Position numbers and translations under genes: made by a program. 64,000 nt of DNA from assembly GCA_963745175.1 (NCBI GenBank), contig CAVUWK010000004.1, positions 310,001-374,000 of the forward strand, in the 5' to 3' direction. Under the pieces are notes generated by a model. It was not told the origin of the DNA and ran no database searches. It worked only from the letters and a program-made list of their open reading frames with translations. Below are positions 7,759 to 16,984 of the stretch, piece after piece (within the stretch, counting starts at the first letter, position 1; every line of letters starts with the position of its first letter). This DNA is from Bog-473 sp963745175. Lineage in GTDB: Bacteria; Actinomycetota; Acidimicrobiia; Acidimicrobiales; RAAP-2.

Positions 7759-10122
7759 GTGCCCGAACATCCCGATCTGCAGGATGAGCAGGAGTTCCTC
7801 AACCGTGCCTACGACGGGTTGGAATTCATGCGGGGCGAGGCACGCCAGATGCTGCAGGGCGTGCTCGACCTGGGACGCGGTGGCACGTTCCAGTCCCGAA
7901 CCGAGCGCGACATCGTCGTGCGCACCAGCCTGGCCCGACTGGAGCAGCTCGACATCGGCGACCAGGCCCTCTACTTCGGTCGCATCGACCGCCTGCCCGA
8001 ATCCGGGGACGAAACAGACTCCGCGAACCCGCTGCTCGGCGAGTCCTTCCATATCGGCCGGCTCGCCGTCTCGGGCCCGGACCACGAGCCGCTGGTCGTC
8101 GACTGGCGTGCGCCCGTGGCCGAACCGTTCTACCGGGCGACCGGGCTCGACCCCCAGGGGCTGGCGCGCCGCCGCCACCTCGCCGTGCGGGGCCGCGCCG
8201 TGCTCGGGCTCGAGGACGAGTACTTCGTCGACCCCGACGGCCGCGCCGGTGCGGGACCGCCCGCCGGGGCCGGTGGCGCGCAGTTCCGGGACGGCGGCGG
8301 GGAGCGCCTGCTGTCCGACGGACTCGTCCTCGGTGGGCCCGGCGCGCTCCTGTCCGCGCTGGGCCAGGCGCGCACGGGCCAGATGGGGGACATCATCGGC
8401 ACCATCCAGCGCGAGCAGGACGAGATCATCCGTTCGCCGCTGCCCGGTGTCCTCGTCGTGCAGGGCGGGCCCGGAACCGGGAAGACGGCGGTGGCCCTCC
8501 ACCGGGCCGCGTACCTCCTCTACACCCACCGCTTCCCCCTGGAGCGCCAGGGCGTGCTGGTCGTGGGGCCGAACCCGTTGTTCCTGCGCTACATCGAGCA
8601 GGTCCTCCCCTCGCTCGGCGAGACCGGGGTCAGCCTGTCGACGGTGGCGGGCCTGGTGCCCGAGGTGCGAGTGCGCGGCGTCGACGACGCCGCCGTGGCC
8701 AAGCTGAAGGGCGACGTCCGGATGGTCAAGGTCCTGACCAGGGCCGTGCGGACCCGCCAGCGCCCGCTGCGGCACGATGTCGAGGTCCCCTTCGGCGCGG
8801 GCGTCCTGCGCCTGCGCGCCGCGACGACCGAGGACATCGTCGGCATGGCCCGGCGCCGGCCGGGCACCCACAACGTTCGCCGGCGCTTCGTCGAGTCGCA
8901 CGTCCTGCGCGCACTGGCGGACGAGTACCGGGCCCGGCTGGGCCGGAGCGGCGTCGACGACGCCGACGAGGCGCCGACACCCGAGGAGCAGAAGGACCTG
9001 GCCCAGCGCCTGCGCCGGGTGCCCGAGGTCAGCGAAGCGCTCGACCGGATGTGGCCGCGCCTGTCGGCCCACGAGTTCCTGCACGATCTGCTCGGAGCGC
9101 GGGCACTGCTCGCCGCCGCCGGCAAGGGGATCCTGAGTGCCCAGGAGGTGCAGCGCCTGTACCGGCCCCGCAGCGCGTCGTTGGACGCCGTACCGTGGAC
9201 GGTGGGCGACGCCGCGCTCATCGACGAGGCGCGCACCTTGCTCGGTCCCCGGCGCGGCCGGCCGGCCCGGGTGCGGGCGCAGCGGAACGAGGAAGGGTCG
9301 GCGGGTGAGGGCGGGTTCTGGCCCCAGGGGTTGGCGGCCTCGCCCGCCCCGGCACCCGGCCCGCTCACCGGCGCAGAGGACGAGATCCGGGCCTTTGGCC
9401 ACATCGTCGTGGACGAGGTGCAGGACCTCTCACCGATGCAGCTGCGCATGCTGGCGCGCCGCTCCCTGTCCGGCTCCATGACGGTGGTGGGCGACATCGC
9501 GCAGGCCACCGGGCCCTGGGCGCCTTCGGGCTGGGAGGACATCACGCGGCACCTGAGCCCGCAGCGGCCACCGCGTCTCGTCGAGCTCACGGTGAGTTAC
9601 CGCACCCCGGCCGAGGTCGTCGCGCTGGCGGCGCAGGTGCTCGCCGTGGCCGCTCCCGGTATCGCGCCGCCCCGCCCGGTGCGCCAGTCGGGGTACGCCC
9701 CCAGGGTGGTCGCCACGAGCCGGGCCGGGCTGTCTGGCGCGCTGGCTGACCTCGCCCGTGAGGAAGTGGCGGCGGTGGCGCCGGGCCGGGTCGCCGTCCT
9801 CGGGCCGAGCGTCATGCTGCCCGAGCTGACCAGGGCACTCGACGAGGCGGGCCTCGACCCGATCGACCCACGCGACCCGGCGGGCGACGGCCTGGCGGCG
9901 GGCCTGGTGGTGCTGCCGGCGGACGAGACGAACGGTCTGGAGTTCGACTCGGTGATCGTGGTGGAGCCGTCGCTGGTCGCCGCCGTGGGTGACGAGCCCG
10001 CCGGCGAGGGTCCCCCGATCGCCACGACACGAGGCTTGCGGACGCTCTACGTCGCCATGACGAGACCGACCAGGCGGCTCGTCCTGCTCCATGCGGAGCC
10101 GCTTCCCGTCGAGCTGCGCTGA
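7759..10122 (+). CDS. helR: HelR/HelD-type RNA polymerase recycling helicase (UvrD-like)
   Basis: About 787 residues, superfamily I helicase fold without the nuclease of RecB types. An N-terminal helical arm (about 1-60) precedes Walker A (G-G-P-G-T-G-K-T-A-V, near residue 236). Walker B is I-V-V-D-E-V-Q-D-L-S near 553, followed by V-V-G-D-I-A-Q and a C-terminal L-Y-V-A-M-T-R motif VI. Known HelD/HelR proteins remove stalled RNA polymerase from DNA, and some give rifampicin tolerance. GTG at 7759 is chosen because GGAGG lies about 11 nt upstream and the N-terminus then reads like other family members; GTG 7735 is the longer option. The gene is monocistronic, with a hairpin right after its stop. 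Confidence 0.85.
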   Translation: MPEHPDLQDEQEFLNRAYDGLEFMRGEARQMLQGVLDLGRGGTFQSRTERDIVVRTSLARLEQLDIGDQALYFGRIDRLPESGDETDSANPLLGESFHIGRLAVSGPDHEPLVVDWRAPVAEPFYRATGLDPQGLARRRHLAVRGRAVLGLEDEYFVDPDGRAGAGPPAGAGGAQFRDGGGERLLSDGLVLGGPGALLSALGQARTGQMGDIIGTIQREQDEIIRSPLPGVLVVQGGPGTGKTAVALHRAAYLLYTHRFPLERQGVLVVGPNPLFLRYIEQVLPSLGETGVSLSTVAGLVPEVRVRGVDDAAVAKLKGDVRMVKVLTRAVRTRQRPLRHDVEVPFGAGVLRLRAATTEDIVGMARRRPGTHNVRRRFVESHVLRALADEYRARLGRSGVDDADEAPTPEEQKDLAQRLRRVPEVSEALDRMWPRLSAHEFLHDLLGARALLAAAGKGILSAQEVQRLYRPRSASLDAVPWTVGDAALIDEARTLLGPRRGRPARVRAQRNEEGSAGEGGFWPQGLAASPAPAPGPLTGAEDEIRAFGHIVVDEVQDLSPMQLRMLARRSLSGSMTVVGDIAQATGPWAPSGWEDITRHLSPQRPPRLVELTVSYRTPAEVVALAAQVLAVAAPGIAPPRPVRQSGYAPRVVATSRAGLSGALADLAREEVAAVAPGRVAVLGPSVMLPELTRALDEAGLDPIDPRDPAGDGLAAGLVVLPADETNGLEFDSVIVVEPSLVAAVGDEPAGEGPPIATTRGLRTLYVAMTRPTRRLVLLHAEPLPVELR

Positions 10123-10124
10123 CC

Positions 10125-10140
10125 TGGGCCTTCGGGCCCA
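10125..10140 (+). terminator. stem-loop with TTCG tetraloop after helR
   Basis: TGGGCC-TTCG-GGCCCA, a perfect 6-bp GC stem capped by the stable UUCG tetraloop, starting 2 nt after the helR stop. There is no T-run, so it is a GC-type terminator or 3' stabiliser. Confidence 0.6.
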
Positions 10141-10209
10141 CCGCCCGAGCCGCAACGTCTCCACCTCACAGTTGGCGAAGTCGCTGCCAGGTCGACTAGA
10201 AATTGCCCT

Positions 10210-10812
10210 GTGACCCAGGCTGTCTCGGCGGAGGTCCCCGCGCCACAGGGAAAGATCGTCCACGACCGGCCTCCGATGCTGGCCATCGGCGTCATGATCT
10301 GGCTCGGGTCCGAGCTGATGTTCTTCAGCGGGCTCTTCGCGGCGTTCTTCACCATCCGGGCCAACACCGTCGGCCCCTGGCCGCCGGCGGGCACGGATCT
10401 CGACACGCTGCGGGCCGGCTTCTTCACCCTGATCCTGGTGTCGTCGAGCTTCACCATGCAGCGAGCCGTGTACCAGGTGGAGTGGCGCAAGCGGCGCTCG
10501 GCCCGGATCTGGATCGTCTGCACGATCGTGCTGGGGGTCGCCTTCCTCGGCAACCAGGCCTACGAGTGGTTGTTCAGCACGACGCGCTGGTACACGAACT
10601 CGTACGGGTCGCTCTTCTACATCATGTCGGGCCTGCACGGCCTGCACGTCTTCATCGGACTGGTCGCGATGGTGTTCCTCCTCGGCCGCATGCGTGGCAA
10701 CATCGGCGGTGACCCCGGTGAGCTCTCGGCGGTACAGGGGGTCTCGTACTACTGGCACTTCGTCGACATCGTCTGGGTCGGGCTCTATTCGTGCCTGTTC
10801 CTCCTCAAGTAG
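10210..10812 (+). CDS. ctaE: cytochrome c oxidase subunit III
   Basis: 200-residue membrane protein of the aa3 oxidase. It has five predicted helices starting near residue 24 (M-L-A-I-G-V-M-I-W-L-G-S-E-L-M-F-F), the short actinobacterial form without the first two helices. The conserved Glu/His regions are visible: S-E-L-M-F-F, and H-G-L-H-V-F-I-G followed by Y-Y-W-H-F-V-D-I-V-W. The GTG start at 10210 opens the ctaE-qcrC-qcrA-qcrB gene order usual in actinobacteria. A loose promoter-like TTGGCG (10172) and CTAGAAAT lies upstream but is weak. The cytochrome oxidase partners CtaC, CtaD and CtaF are encoded on the other strand at 22.8-25.9 kb. Confidence 0.95.
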   Translation: MTQAVSAEVPAPQGKIVHDRPPMLAIGVMIWLGSELMFFSGLFAAFFTIRANTVGPWPPAGTDLDTLRAGFFTLILVSSSFTMQRAVYQVEWRKRRSARIWIVCTIVLGVAFLGNQAYEWLFSTTRWYTNSYGSLFYIMSGLHGLHVFIGLVAMVFLLGRMRGNIGGDPGELSAVQGVSYYWHFVDIVWVGLYSCLFLLK

Positions 10813-10814
10813 GC

Positions 10815-11831
10815 ATGCGAGGCGTGCGCGCTCCACACAAGAAGCGGACATCGAACAGGAAGAGGACATTGAGCAGCCGCTTCCTGTTGCCGGCCGGCCT
10901 CCTCTCGGTGGCCGCCCTTGCCTCGCTGGCGATGTTCTTCCCCGGCGCCATTGCGGGCGCGAGCGGACACTCGGACGCGGCCCAGATCACGACCAACCCG
11001 ACCCACGTCACGACGCGGTCCTGCGGCACGGTCAACGTGAAGGGCGTCACCAACGCCGTTCCCAACGCCGGCAACCCCTTCCTCAGCAACTCGAAGACCT
11101 GCCTCAACGGCCACCTCATCTCCTACGGCAACACGGCCATCACCTACGCCAACCCGCCGCAGGCGTTCATCTCGGCCGGCCGCCTCCTGTTCGCGCAGAC
11201 GTGCTCGAGCTGCCACGGCAACGACGCCAACGGCGTGGGTCCCGACGGGCAGGCCACCATCGGGCCGAACCTGCAGGGCGTGGGGGCGGCCACGGTCGAC
11301 TTCTGGGTGAGCACGGGTCGCATGCCGGCCGCCAACGTCAAGGCGGTCGAAGCCGAGCGCGAGCCAACCCGGCTCACGCCCCTTCAGGCGCTGGAGCTGG
11401 CGGCCTGGGTCAATTCACTCGACCCCGCAGTGCCGGCCGTGCCGACCCCACACCTGGCGGGCGCCAACCAGTCGGCCGGGCAGGATCTGTTCTCGCTCAA
11501 TTGCGCCGCCTGTCACACGATTGAGGGTTCCGGGGACGCGCTGGCCTTCGGCACCAACGCCCCGTCGCTGGAGAACCGCTCGGTGACGGCGCAGCAGGTG
11601 GTCGAGGCGATGCGTACGGGCCCGGCCAACATGCCGCGCTTCTCGGGCAACCTGACCGACCGCCAGGTCGTCGACATCACGTCATACGTCACCGGCCGGC
11701 TGCAGCACCCGGACAATCCGGGCGGATTGTTCCTCGGTGGTGTCGGCCCGGTGGCCGAGGGCTTCGTCGCCCTGCTCATCGGCGTCGGCGGCCTCGCCCT
11801 CATCTGCTTCTGGATCGGGGAGCGTTCGTGA
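10815..11831 (+). CDS. qcrC: dihaem cytochrome c subunit of the bc1-type complex
   Basis: About 338 residues. The N-terminal basic segment and hydrophobic helix (about residues 20-45) act as an export/anchor sequence. Two class I cytochrome c domains follow, with C-S-S-C-H near residue 130 and C-A-A-C-H near residue 230. A C-terminal membrane helix (about 310-332) ends G-E-R-S. In actinobacteria QcrC carries both c haems and passes electrons straight to CtaC, replacing a soluble cytochrome c. The ATG at 10815 lies 2 nt after the ctaE stop. The stop overlaps the qcrA GTG by 4 nt. The ATG has no strong ribosome-binding site, so coupling to ctaE is likely. Confidence 0.93.
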   Translation: MRGVRAPHKKRTSNRKRTLSSRFLLPAGLLSVAALASLAMFFPGAIAGASGHSDAAQITTNPTHVTTRSCGTVNVKGVTNAVPNAGNPFLSNSKTCLNGHLISYGNTAITYANPPQAFISAGRLLFAQTCSSCHGNDANGVGPDGQATIGPNLQGVGAATVDFWVSTGRMPAANVKAVEAEREPTRLTPLQALELAAWVNSLDPAVPAVPTPHLAGANQSAGQDLFSLNCAACHTIEGSGDALAFGTNAPSLENRSVTAQQVVEAMRTGPANMPRFSGNLTDRQVVDITSYVTGRLQHPDNPGGLFLGGVGPVAEGFVALLIGVGGLALICFWIGERS

Positions 11832-12793
11832 GCGACACGGACCACCAGCCCTCCCGCACCCGGGTGCCGATGCCGGTCGCCGCCCTGAGCGACCCACACA
11901 TGGGTGACGCGGCGAAGAACCCGGACCGCTCCGAGAAGATCATCGCCGCCATCCTCTTCGTGGGCATCGTCTGCTTCGGCGTCGCCGGCGCGGCGTACTG
12001 GCAGAACTGGAGCCCATGGACCTTCGGGGGCGCTCTCGGGGCGGGCCTCTTCGCCTTCGGCTTCGGCGTCACCGCCTGGGGCAAGTACCTGATGCCGCAG
12101 GGGCCCTTCGTCGAGGAGCGCCACACCCTCGCCTCGACGCCCGAGGAGCGCGACTCCATGTCGGCCGCACTCGTCGAGCGCTCTGCCGTCGTCGTCAAGC
12201 GCCGCCGCATGCTGGGCGGCCTCGCCGCCGCCGGTGCGGGCGTCTTCGCGATCGTCGCTGCCTTCCCGCTGATCCGCTCGCTCGGCCCGTTACCCGGTGA
12301 CTCCCTCGAGGTCACCGACTGGCGCAAGGGCACGGTCCTGGTGGACTCCAACGGCCGTCCCGTCCGCAAGAATACCCTCGTCGTCGGTGGGATCATGACC
12401 GTCTACCCGCAGCACACCGTCAATGCGCAGACCGGGTTCATCACCGCGGACGGTCAGGCCATCGACCAGACCGTGCTGATCAGGGTGTCGGACCAGCCCT
12501 TTACGACCAAGCCCGGCCGCGAGGACTGGACCCCCGACGGCTACGTCGCCTACTCCAAGCTGTGCACGCACCTGGGCTGCCCGGTCGGCCTCTACGAGCA
12601 GGAGCTCGAGCTGTTGGTCTGCCCCTGCCACCAGTCGATGTTCAACGTCCGCAACGGCGCCGTGCCCCAGTTCGGTCCCGCGCCCCGTCCGCTTCCCCAG
12701 ATGCACCTCGGCTACAACGATGCCGGCTACCTCATCGCCATGGCACCCTATGATCAGGCCGTCGGGCCCGGCTTCTGGGAGCGGACCACATGA
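11828..12793 (+). CDS. qcrA: Rieske iron-sulfur subunit of the bc1-type complex
   Basis: 321 residues. Three N-terminal hydrophobic helices (about 38-60, 65-90 and 125-155) precede the Rieske domain, as is usual in actinobacterial QcrA. The [2Fe-2S] ligands lie in C-T-H-L-G-C near 247 and C-P-C-H-Q-S near 266, followed by the P-x-P loop region (P-A-P-R-P-L-P). It transfers electrons from menaquinol to the QcrC haems. The GTG start overlaps the qcrC stop (GTGA), and its own stop overlaps qcrB (ATGA). Confidence 0.95.
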   Translation: MSDTDHQPSRTRVPMPVAALSDPHMGDAAKNPDRSEKIIAAILFVGIVCFGVAGAAYWQNWSPWTFGGALGAGLFAFGFGVTAWGKYLMPQGPFVEERHTLASTPEERDSMSAALVERSAVVVKRRRMLGGLAAAGAGVFAIVAAFPLIRSLGPLPGDSLEVTDWRKGTVLVDSNGRPVRKNTLVVGGIMTVYPQHTVNAQTGFITADGQAIDQTVLIRVSDQPFTTKPGREDWTPDGYVAYSKLCTHLGCPVGLYEQELELLVCPCHQSMFNVRNGAVPQFGPAPRPLPQMHLGYNDAGYLIAMAPYDQAVGPGFWERTT

Positions 12794-14352
12794 GCGCCAC
12801 CGCCGCCAAGACGAAGCGCAGCACCAGGGAGGCCATGGGCCCCTACGGGCACGTGGGCAAGATCGTCGGCGAACTCGACGACCGGCTGGGCGTGGCCAAG
12901 GGCGGTCGGGTCTTCCTCGACAAGATATTCCCCGACCACTGGTCCTTCATGCTGGGCGAGATCGCGCTCTACTCGTTCGTGGTCCTCCTGGCCACGGGCG
13001 TGTTCCTGTCGCTCTACTTCGTCCCCTCGACCCAGCAGGTCATCTACCACGGCAGCTACAAGCCGTTGGACGGCCAATGGGTCTCGGAGGCGTACAAGTC
13101 GACCGTCGGCATCTCCTTCGACGTGCGGGGCGGGCTGCTCATCCGCCAGATGCACCACTGGGCGGCGGACATCTTCACCGGCTCCATCGTGGTCCACATG
13201 GCCCGCATCTTCTTCACCGGGGCGTTCCGCAAGCCCCGCGAGCTGAACTGGATCATCGGCCTCACCATGCTGATCCTCGCGATCTTCGAGGGCTTCATCG
13301 GCTACTCGTTGCCGGACGACCTGATCTCGGGGACCGGGCTGCGCATCGGCTACTCCATCGCCGAGTCGATCCCCATCATCGGCAGTTACCTGGTGTCGTT
13401 CTTGTGGGGCGGCCGCTTCCCGGGTGACATCATCATCCCGCGCTTCTTCATCATCCACGTCCTGATCATCCCGCTGGTTCTGATTGGGCTGCTCTCTGCC
13501 CATCTCGGTCTCCTGGTGCGCCAGAAGCACACGCAGTTCAAGGGTGAAGGCCGCACGGAGGACAACGTCGTCGGTTCCCCGATGTTCCCCACCTTCATGG
13601 CCAAGACCACCGGGTTCCTCTTCATGGTCACCGCCGCGACGGCGTTGCTGGGGGCTTTCGCCCAGATCAACCCCATCTGGCAGTTCGGTTCCTACGACGC
13701 GTCCAAGATCTCCTACGCCGTGCAGCCCGATTGGTACATGGGCTGGCTCGACGGCGCGTTGCGCATCATGCCTTCGTGGGAGTTGACCGGCCTGGGGCAT
13801 ACCGTCCCCCTGGAGGTCTTCCTGCCCGCCGTCGTCTTCCCGGGCCTCATCTTCACCCTGTGCGGGGTGTGGCCCATGCTCGAACGCAGGGTGACCGGCG
13901 ACAACGAGATGCACAACCTGCTCGACCGGCCGCGGGACAGACCCAAGCGCACCGCCGCCGGCGTGGCCGTCTTCGCGCTCTTGTTCACGCTCTTCGCCGC
14001 CAGCTCGACCGACGTCCTGGCCAACTTCTTCCACGTGTCGCTGAACGAGGTGCTCTGGTTCTTCCGGTTCGCGGTCATCATCGTCCCCATCATCGCCGGG
14101 CTCGTCGCCTACCAGCTGTGCCGGGAGATGCAGGGCGTGCACGGTATCGGACAACGCAAGCGCGCCGTCATCGTGCGCCGCTCCGTGCAGGGCGAGTACT
14201 CGACGGTCCCGGCGGAGCCCCGGCCTGACGACGAGCACGCGGAACTGGACCCCGAGCCGGTCCCGGTGCGCATCGACATCGAGCCGCTGAGCAACGGTGC
14301 CGCCCGCGAGCCGGCGAGCTCGCCCACGGGCGCGCGACAGGTCAGCCGCTGA
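12790..14352 (+). CDS. qcrB: cytochrome b subunit of the bc1-type complex
   Basis: 520 residues, the long actinobacterial form with a C-terminal extension of about 120 residues. Haem-ligating His residues are visible in H-H-W-A-A-D-I-F-T-G-S-I-V-V-H-M and in F-I-I-H-V-L-I-I-P followed by S-A-H-L-G-L-L. The P-D-W-Y-M-G-W (PEWY-type) quinol-site motif is near residue 315. It oxidises menaquinol in the membrane. It starts within the qcrA stop and ends at TGA 14350-14352, where the next frame may begin. Confidence 0.95.
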   Translation: MSATAAKTKRSTREAMGPYGHVGKIVGELDDRLGVAKGGRVFLDKIFPDHWSFMLGEIALYSFVVLLATGVFLSLYFVPSTQQVIYHGSYKPLDGQWVSEAYKSTVGISFDVRGGLLIRQMHHWAADIFTGSIVVHMARIFFTGAFRKPRELNWIIGLTMLILAIFEGFIGYSLPDDLISGTGLRIGYSIAESIPIIGSYLVSFLWGGRFPGDIIIPRFFIIHVLIIPLVLIGLLSAHLGLLVRQKHTQFKGEGRTEDNVVGSPMFPTFMAKTTGFLFMVTAATALLGAFAQINPIWQFGSYDASKISYAVQPDWYMGWLDGALRIMPSWELTGLGHTVPLEVFLPAVVFPGLIFTLCGVWPMLERRVTGDNEMHNLLDRPRDRPKRTAAGVAVFALLFTLFAASSTDVLANFFHVSLNEVLWFFRFAVIIVPIIAGLVAYQLCREMQGVHGIGQRKRAVIVRRSVQGEYSTVPAEPRPDDEHAELDPEPVPVRIDIEPLSNGAAREPASSPTGARQVSR

Positions 14353-15239
14353 CCTCACGGCGCCGGGTCAGCGCCCGCGACCTGTGGGTCGCCGCCGAGT
14401 CCGTCCACGCCGTCACCTACTTCGCACCGGGCTGCCGGGCCGCACTCCGTGAGGCCGGCCTCCGCGGCTTCTGGTCGGGCTACTTCGCCGGCCGCGCCGC
14501 CCCGCTCGGAAGGGTGGTCGCCGCACCGGTGGCCGCGGCCTTCTTCAACTTCCGGCCCGACATGGTCGGGCGGGCCGTACCAGGGTGTTGGGACGTCGTG
14601 GCGCCCGACACGTTGTGCCGCGTGCGGGCCATCGCGGCATCCGACGCGCTCGGCGAGGTGTGCCGCGTCGAGGCCCGCTCGGCGCTCCTGGCCGCCTTGC
14701 CCCTGTTGCGCCGGGCGGCGGCGGCCTGCGACGGGGCGGGGCGGGTCATGGCGGGCGTCAATCGTTCGCTGTGGCCGCACATCGCCACCGCGCTCGGGAC
14801 CGGCGGGCTCGGCGAGGTCTGGCAGGCCTGCACCACGCTGCGCGAGCACCGCGGAGACGGGCACGTGGCTGCCCTGGTGGTCCACGGCCTCAGCGGGGTG
14901 GAGGCGCTCGTGCTGGCGGCCGGGACGAAGGCGATCCCCGTCGAGGTGCTCCGGGACAACCGGGGCTGGAGCGAGGAGGAGTGGGAAGCCTCGGTGGCGC
15001 TGCTGACGCGCCGGGGCCTGCTGCACGCGGACGGGCGTGTCACCGACGCCGGCCGGACGCTGCACGGAAGGGTGGAGGAGTTGACCGACGAGTTGGCCGA
15101 GCCCGCCTACGCCGCGTTGAGCGACCTGGCGCTCGAGGAGCTCCACGGCGCGCTCGGCGCGTGTGCGACCGACGTCGCCACATCCGGGCTGATCCCGTAC
15201 CCCAATCCGATGGGTCTGCCCCGCGCCAGGGCGCGTTAG
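14349..15239 (+). CDS. SCO6745-family helix-turn-helix-like protein, unusual start
   Basis: Roughly 290 residues that resemble the SCO6745 family (HTH_67 type): an N-terminal A-x-x-S-V-H-A-V-T-Y-F-A-P region, then G-F-W-S-G-Y-F-A-G-R-A-A-P-L-G, F-F-N-F-R-P, and a C-terminal winged-helix-like segment with L-T-R-R-G-L-L and T-D-A-G-R. Function is unknown; some members occur near F420 or regulatory genes. The conserved N-terminus begins well before the first GTG (14514). The frame upstream has no ATG, GTG or TTG, only a CTG at 14349 that overlaps the qcrB stop (CTGA). Either CTG is used by translational coupling or a base is wrong upstream. It converges with the SDR gene, overlapping by 4 nt. 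Confidence 0.7.
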   Translation: MTSRRRVSARDLWVAAESVHAVTYFAPGCRAALREAGLRGFWSGYFAGRAAPLGRVVAAPVAAAFFNFRPDMVGRAVPGCWDVVAPDTLCRVRAIAASDALGEVCRVEARSALLAALPLLRRAAAACDGAGRVMAGVNRSLWPHIATALGTGGLGEVWQACTTLREHRGDGHVAALVVHGLSGVEALVLAAGTKAIPVEVLRDNRGWSEEEWEASVALLTRRGLLHADGRVTDAGRTLHGRVEELTDELAEPAYAALSDLALEELHGALGACATDVATSGLIPYPNPMGLPRARAR

Positions 15240-16102
15240 GCCGGCCGCGGCGGCGGCCAACCCGGCACCAGCGACAGTTCTTTGCACAGCTTGCGCGACG
15301 ACACCATCTGACCGGCGTAGCGGCCGGCATCGGGGTCGTCGCCCAACCAGGCCGCCACCGCGCCGGCGACGTCGGGCGGTGCCGGCACGTGACCAGCCCC
15401 GACGAGCACCGAGTCCATGCCCGAGGCCCGCATGGACTCGGTCAGCGTGAGGCCCGGGGCGATGGAGAAGGCCCAGATGCCCTGGGCGGCGAATTCAACG
15501 TGGCACATGTCGGTGACGCGGTGGAAGGCCGCCTTGGCGGCGGCGTAGGCCACGCCCCACCCACCCGCGCCGGCGGGGGCCGGCGGGGTCGTGAAGGCGG
15601 CCTCGGAGAGCATGTTGACGAGGCGCCCCTCGCCCCGCTCGAGCATGGCGGGCAGGAGCAACTGGGTGAGGAGGAGGGGATGGAGGTAGTCGCCCAGGAG
15701 GCAGCGCTCGGCCAACTCGAGAGGCAGGTCCAAAATGCGGTCCATGGTGCCCGGACCCTGGTAAATGGCGTTGTTGACCAGCACGTCGACCCGGCCCATG
15801 TCGGCCAGGGCGACGGCGGCCACCTGCTCGACCGAGGCGCGGTCCATCAGGTCCATCGGCACGGCGAGACACTTCCGCCCCACGGCCTCGATCTCCGCCG
15901 CCGTCGTGTCGAGGCTGCCGGCGATGGGCAGCGGCTCGTCGCGCGCCAGGGTGCTCGAGGCGTGGGCGCGGCCGTCGCCCTCGTGCACCGTGCGGGCCGT
16001 GATCACGACGTCGAAGCCGCGCCGGGCCAGCGCGACGGCGGCGCATCGGCCGATGCCCCGGCTGGCGCCGGTGACCAGCGCGACGCGGCGGTCCTCAGGC
16101 AT
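15236..16102 (-). CDS. short-chain dehydrogenase/reductase
   Basis: 288 residues, classical SDR fold. The cofactor motif T-G-A-S-R-G-I-G is at residues 11-18 with a downstream Arg-Thr that would favour NADP. The N-N-A motif is in V-L-V-N-N-A-I-Y. The catalytic Ser region is M-L-S-E-A, and the Y-A-A-A-K motif holds Tyr and Lys near 190-194. The substrate is unknown. It lies 7 nt downstream of a second SDR gene on the same strand, so the two are probably co-transcribed and may act on the same pathway. Confidence 0.85.
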   Translation of the reverse strand: MPEDRRVALVTGASRGIGRCAAVALARRGFDVVITARTVHEGDGRAHASSTLARDEPLPIAGSLDTTAAEIEAVGRKCLAVPMDLMDRASVEQVAAVALADMGRVDVLVNNAIYQGPGTMDRILDLPLELAERCLLGDYLHPLLLTQLLLPAMLERGEGRLVNMLSEAAFTTPPAPAGAGGWGVAYAAAKAAFHRVTDMCHVEFAAQGIWAFSIAPGLTLTESMRASGMDSVLVGAGHVPAPPDVAGAVAAWLGDDPDAGRYAGQMVSSRKLCKELSLVPGWPPPRPA

Positions 16103-16109
16103 GCGCCAC

Positions 16110-16889
16110 CTACATCATCCCCGCGATCTGGTGCCCGCCGTCGACGTGGAGCACCTGGCCGTTCACGTAGCCGGCGGCGTCGCTGCAGAGGAAGACGACG
16201 ACGCGGGCGATGTCGTCGGGCGTCCCGAGTCGCCGGGTCGGGTTGGCCTCGGCGAGGCGCACCTGGATGTTCGCCGGCACCTGGGTCGCCGCCGTCTCCG
16301 TGAGGATGAAACCGGGGGCGATGGCGTTGGCGCGGATGCCATCGCGGCCGTACCGCACGGCCAGGTGGCGCGTCAGCTGGTTCAGGGCGGCCTTGGACAC
16401 GCCGTAGGCCACCCGGGTCGACTCGCCGATGGTGCTCGTCCCCGACGAGATGGTGACGATGGACCCGCCACCGCCCGCAATCATGACCGGGATGGCGTGC
16501 CGGGCGAGGAGCAGGGCGCCCCGCGTCGTGATCTCGAGCGCCCGCTCCCACACGCCGAGATCGACGCCGACGGCATCGGTGTCGAGGCGCGGGTGGCTCC
16601 AGGCGGCATTGTGGTCGACTGCGTCCACGCGTCCGAACTCGGCGACCGCCTCCTCGACGAAGGCACGGACCGACTCCTCGCGGCGGACGTCGCAGAGCAC
16701 GCCTGCGGCACGGCCTCCTGCGCTCCCGACTTCTCCGGCCACCGAAAGGGCGCCCTCGGTTGACACATCGCCGACCACGACCGCGGCACCTTCGCCGGCC
16801 AGACGCAATGCGGTGGCGCGGCCGATGTCCGAGGCGCCGCCGCTGACCAGGATGACCTTGCCGTCGAGCAGTCCCCCTTCCGGCGCCAT
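16110..16889 (-). CDS. short-chain dehydrogenase/reductase (3-oxoacyl reductase-like)
   Basis: 259 residues starting M-A-P-E-G-G-L-L-D-G-K. The Rossmann motif is S-G-G-A-S-D-I-G (residues 16-23). An Asp at the end of the second strand (V-V-G-D-V) suggests NAD(H). The usual N-N-A-G is changed to H-N-A-A. The catalytic S-S-G and Y-G-V-S-K are present, and the C-terminus has the common G-Q-V-L-H-V-D-G-G. The ATG at 16889 is preferred over upstream starts because the family N-terminus fits. It is first of a two-gene SDR unit and divergent from the cyclase gene. Confidence 0.85.
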   Translation of the reverse strand: MAPEGGLLDGKVILVSGGASDIGRATALRLAGEGAAVVVGDVSTEGALSVAGEVGSAGGRAAGVLCDVRREESVRAFVEEAVAEFGRVDAVDHNAAWSHPRLDTDAVGVDLGVWERALEITTRGALLLARHAIPVMIAGGGGSIVTISSGTSTIGESTRVAYGVSKAALNQLTRHLAVRYGRDGIRANAIAPGFILTETAATQVPANIQVRLAEANPTRRLGTPDDIARVVVFLCSDAAGYVNGQVLHVDGGHQIAGMM

Positions 16890-16984
16890 GGGGCCATCGT
16901 AGGAGCGCGGGGGGAGCGCCACCATCCGGTTCGGGCGAGCGGACCGAATTGGGCCGCGGGCGGCCGGCATGGGAGCATCTCGGT

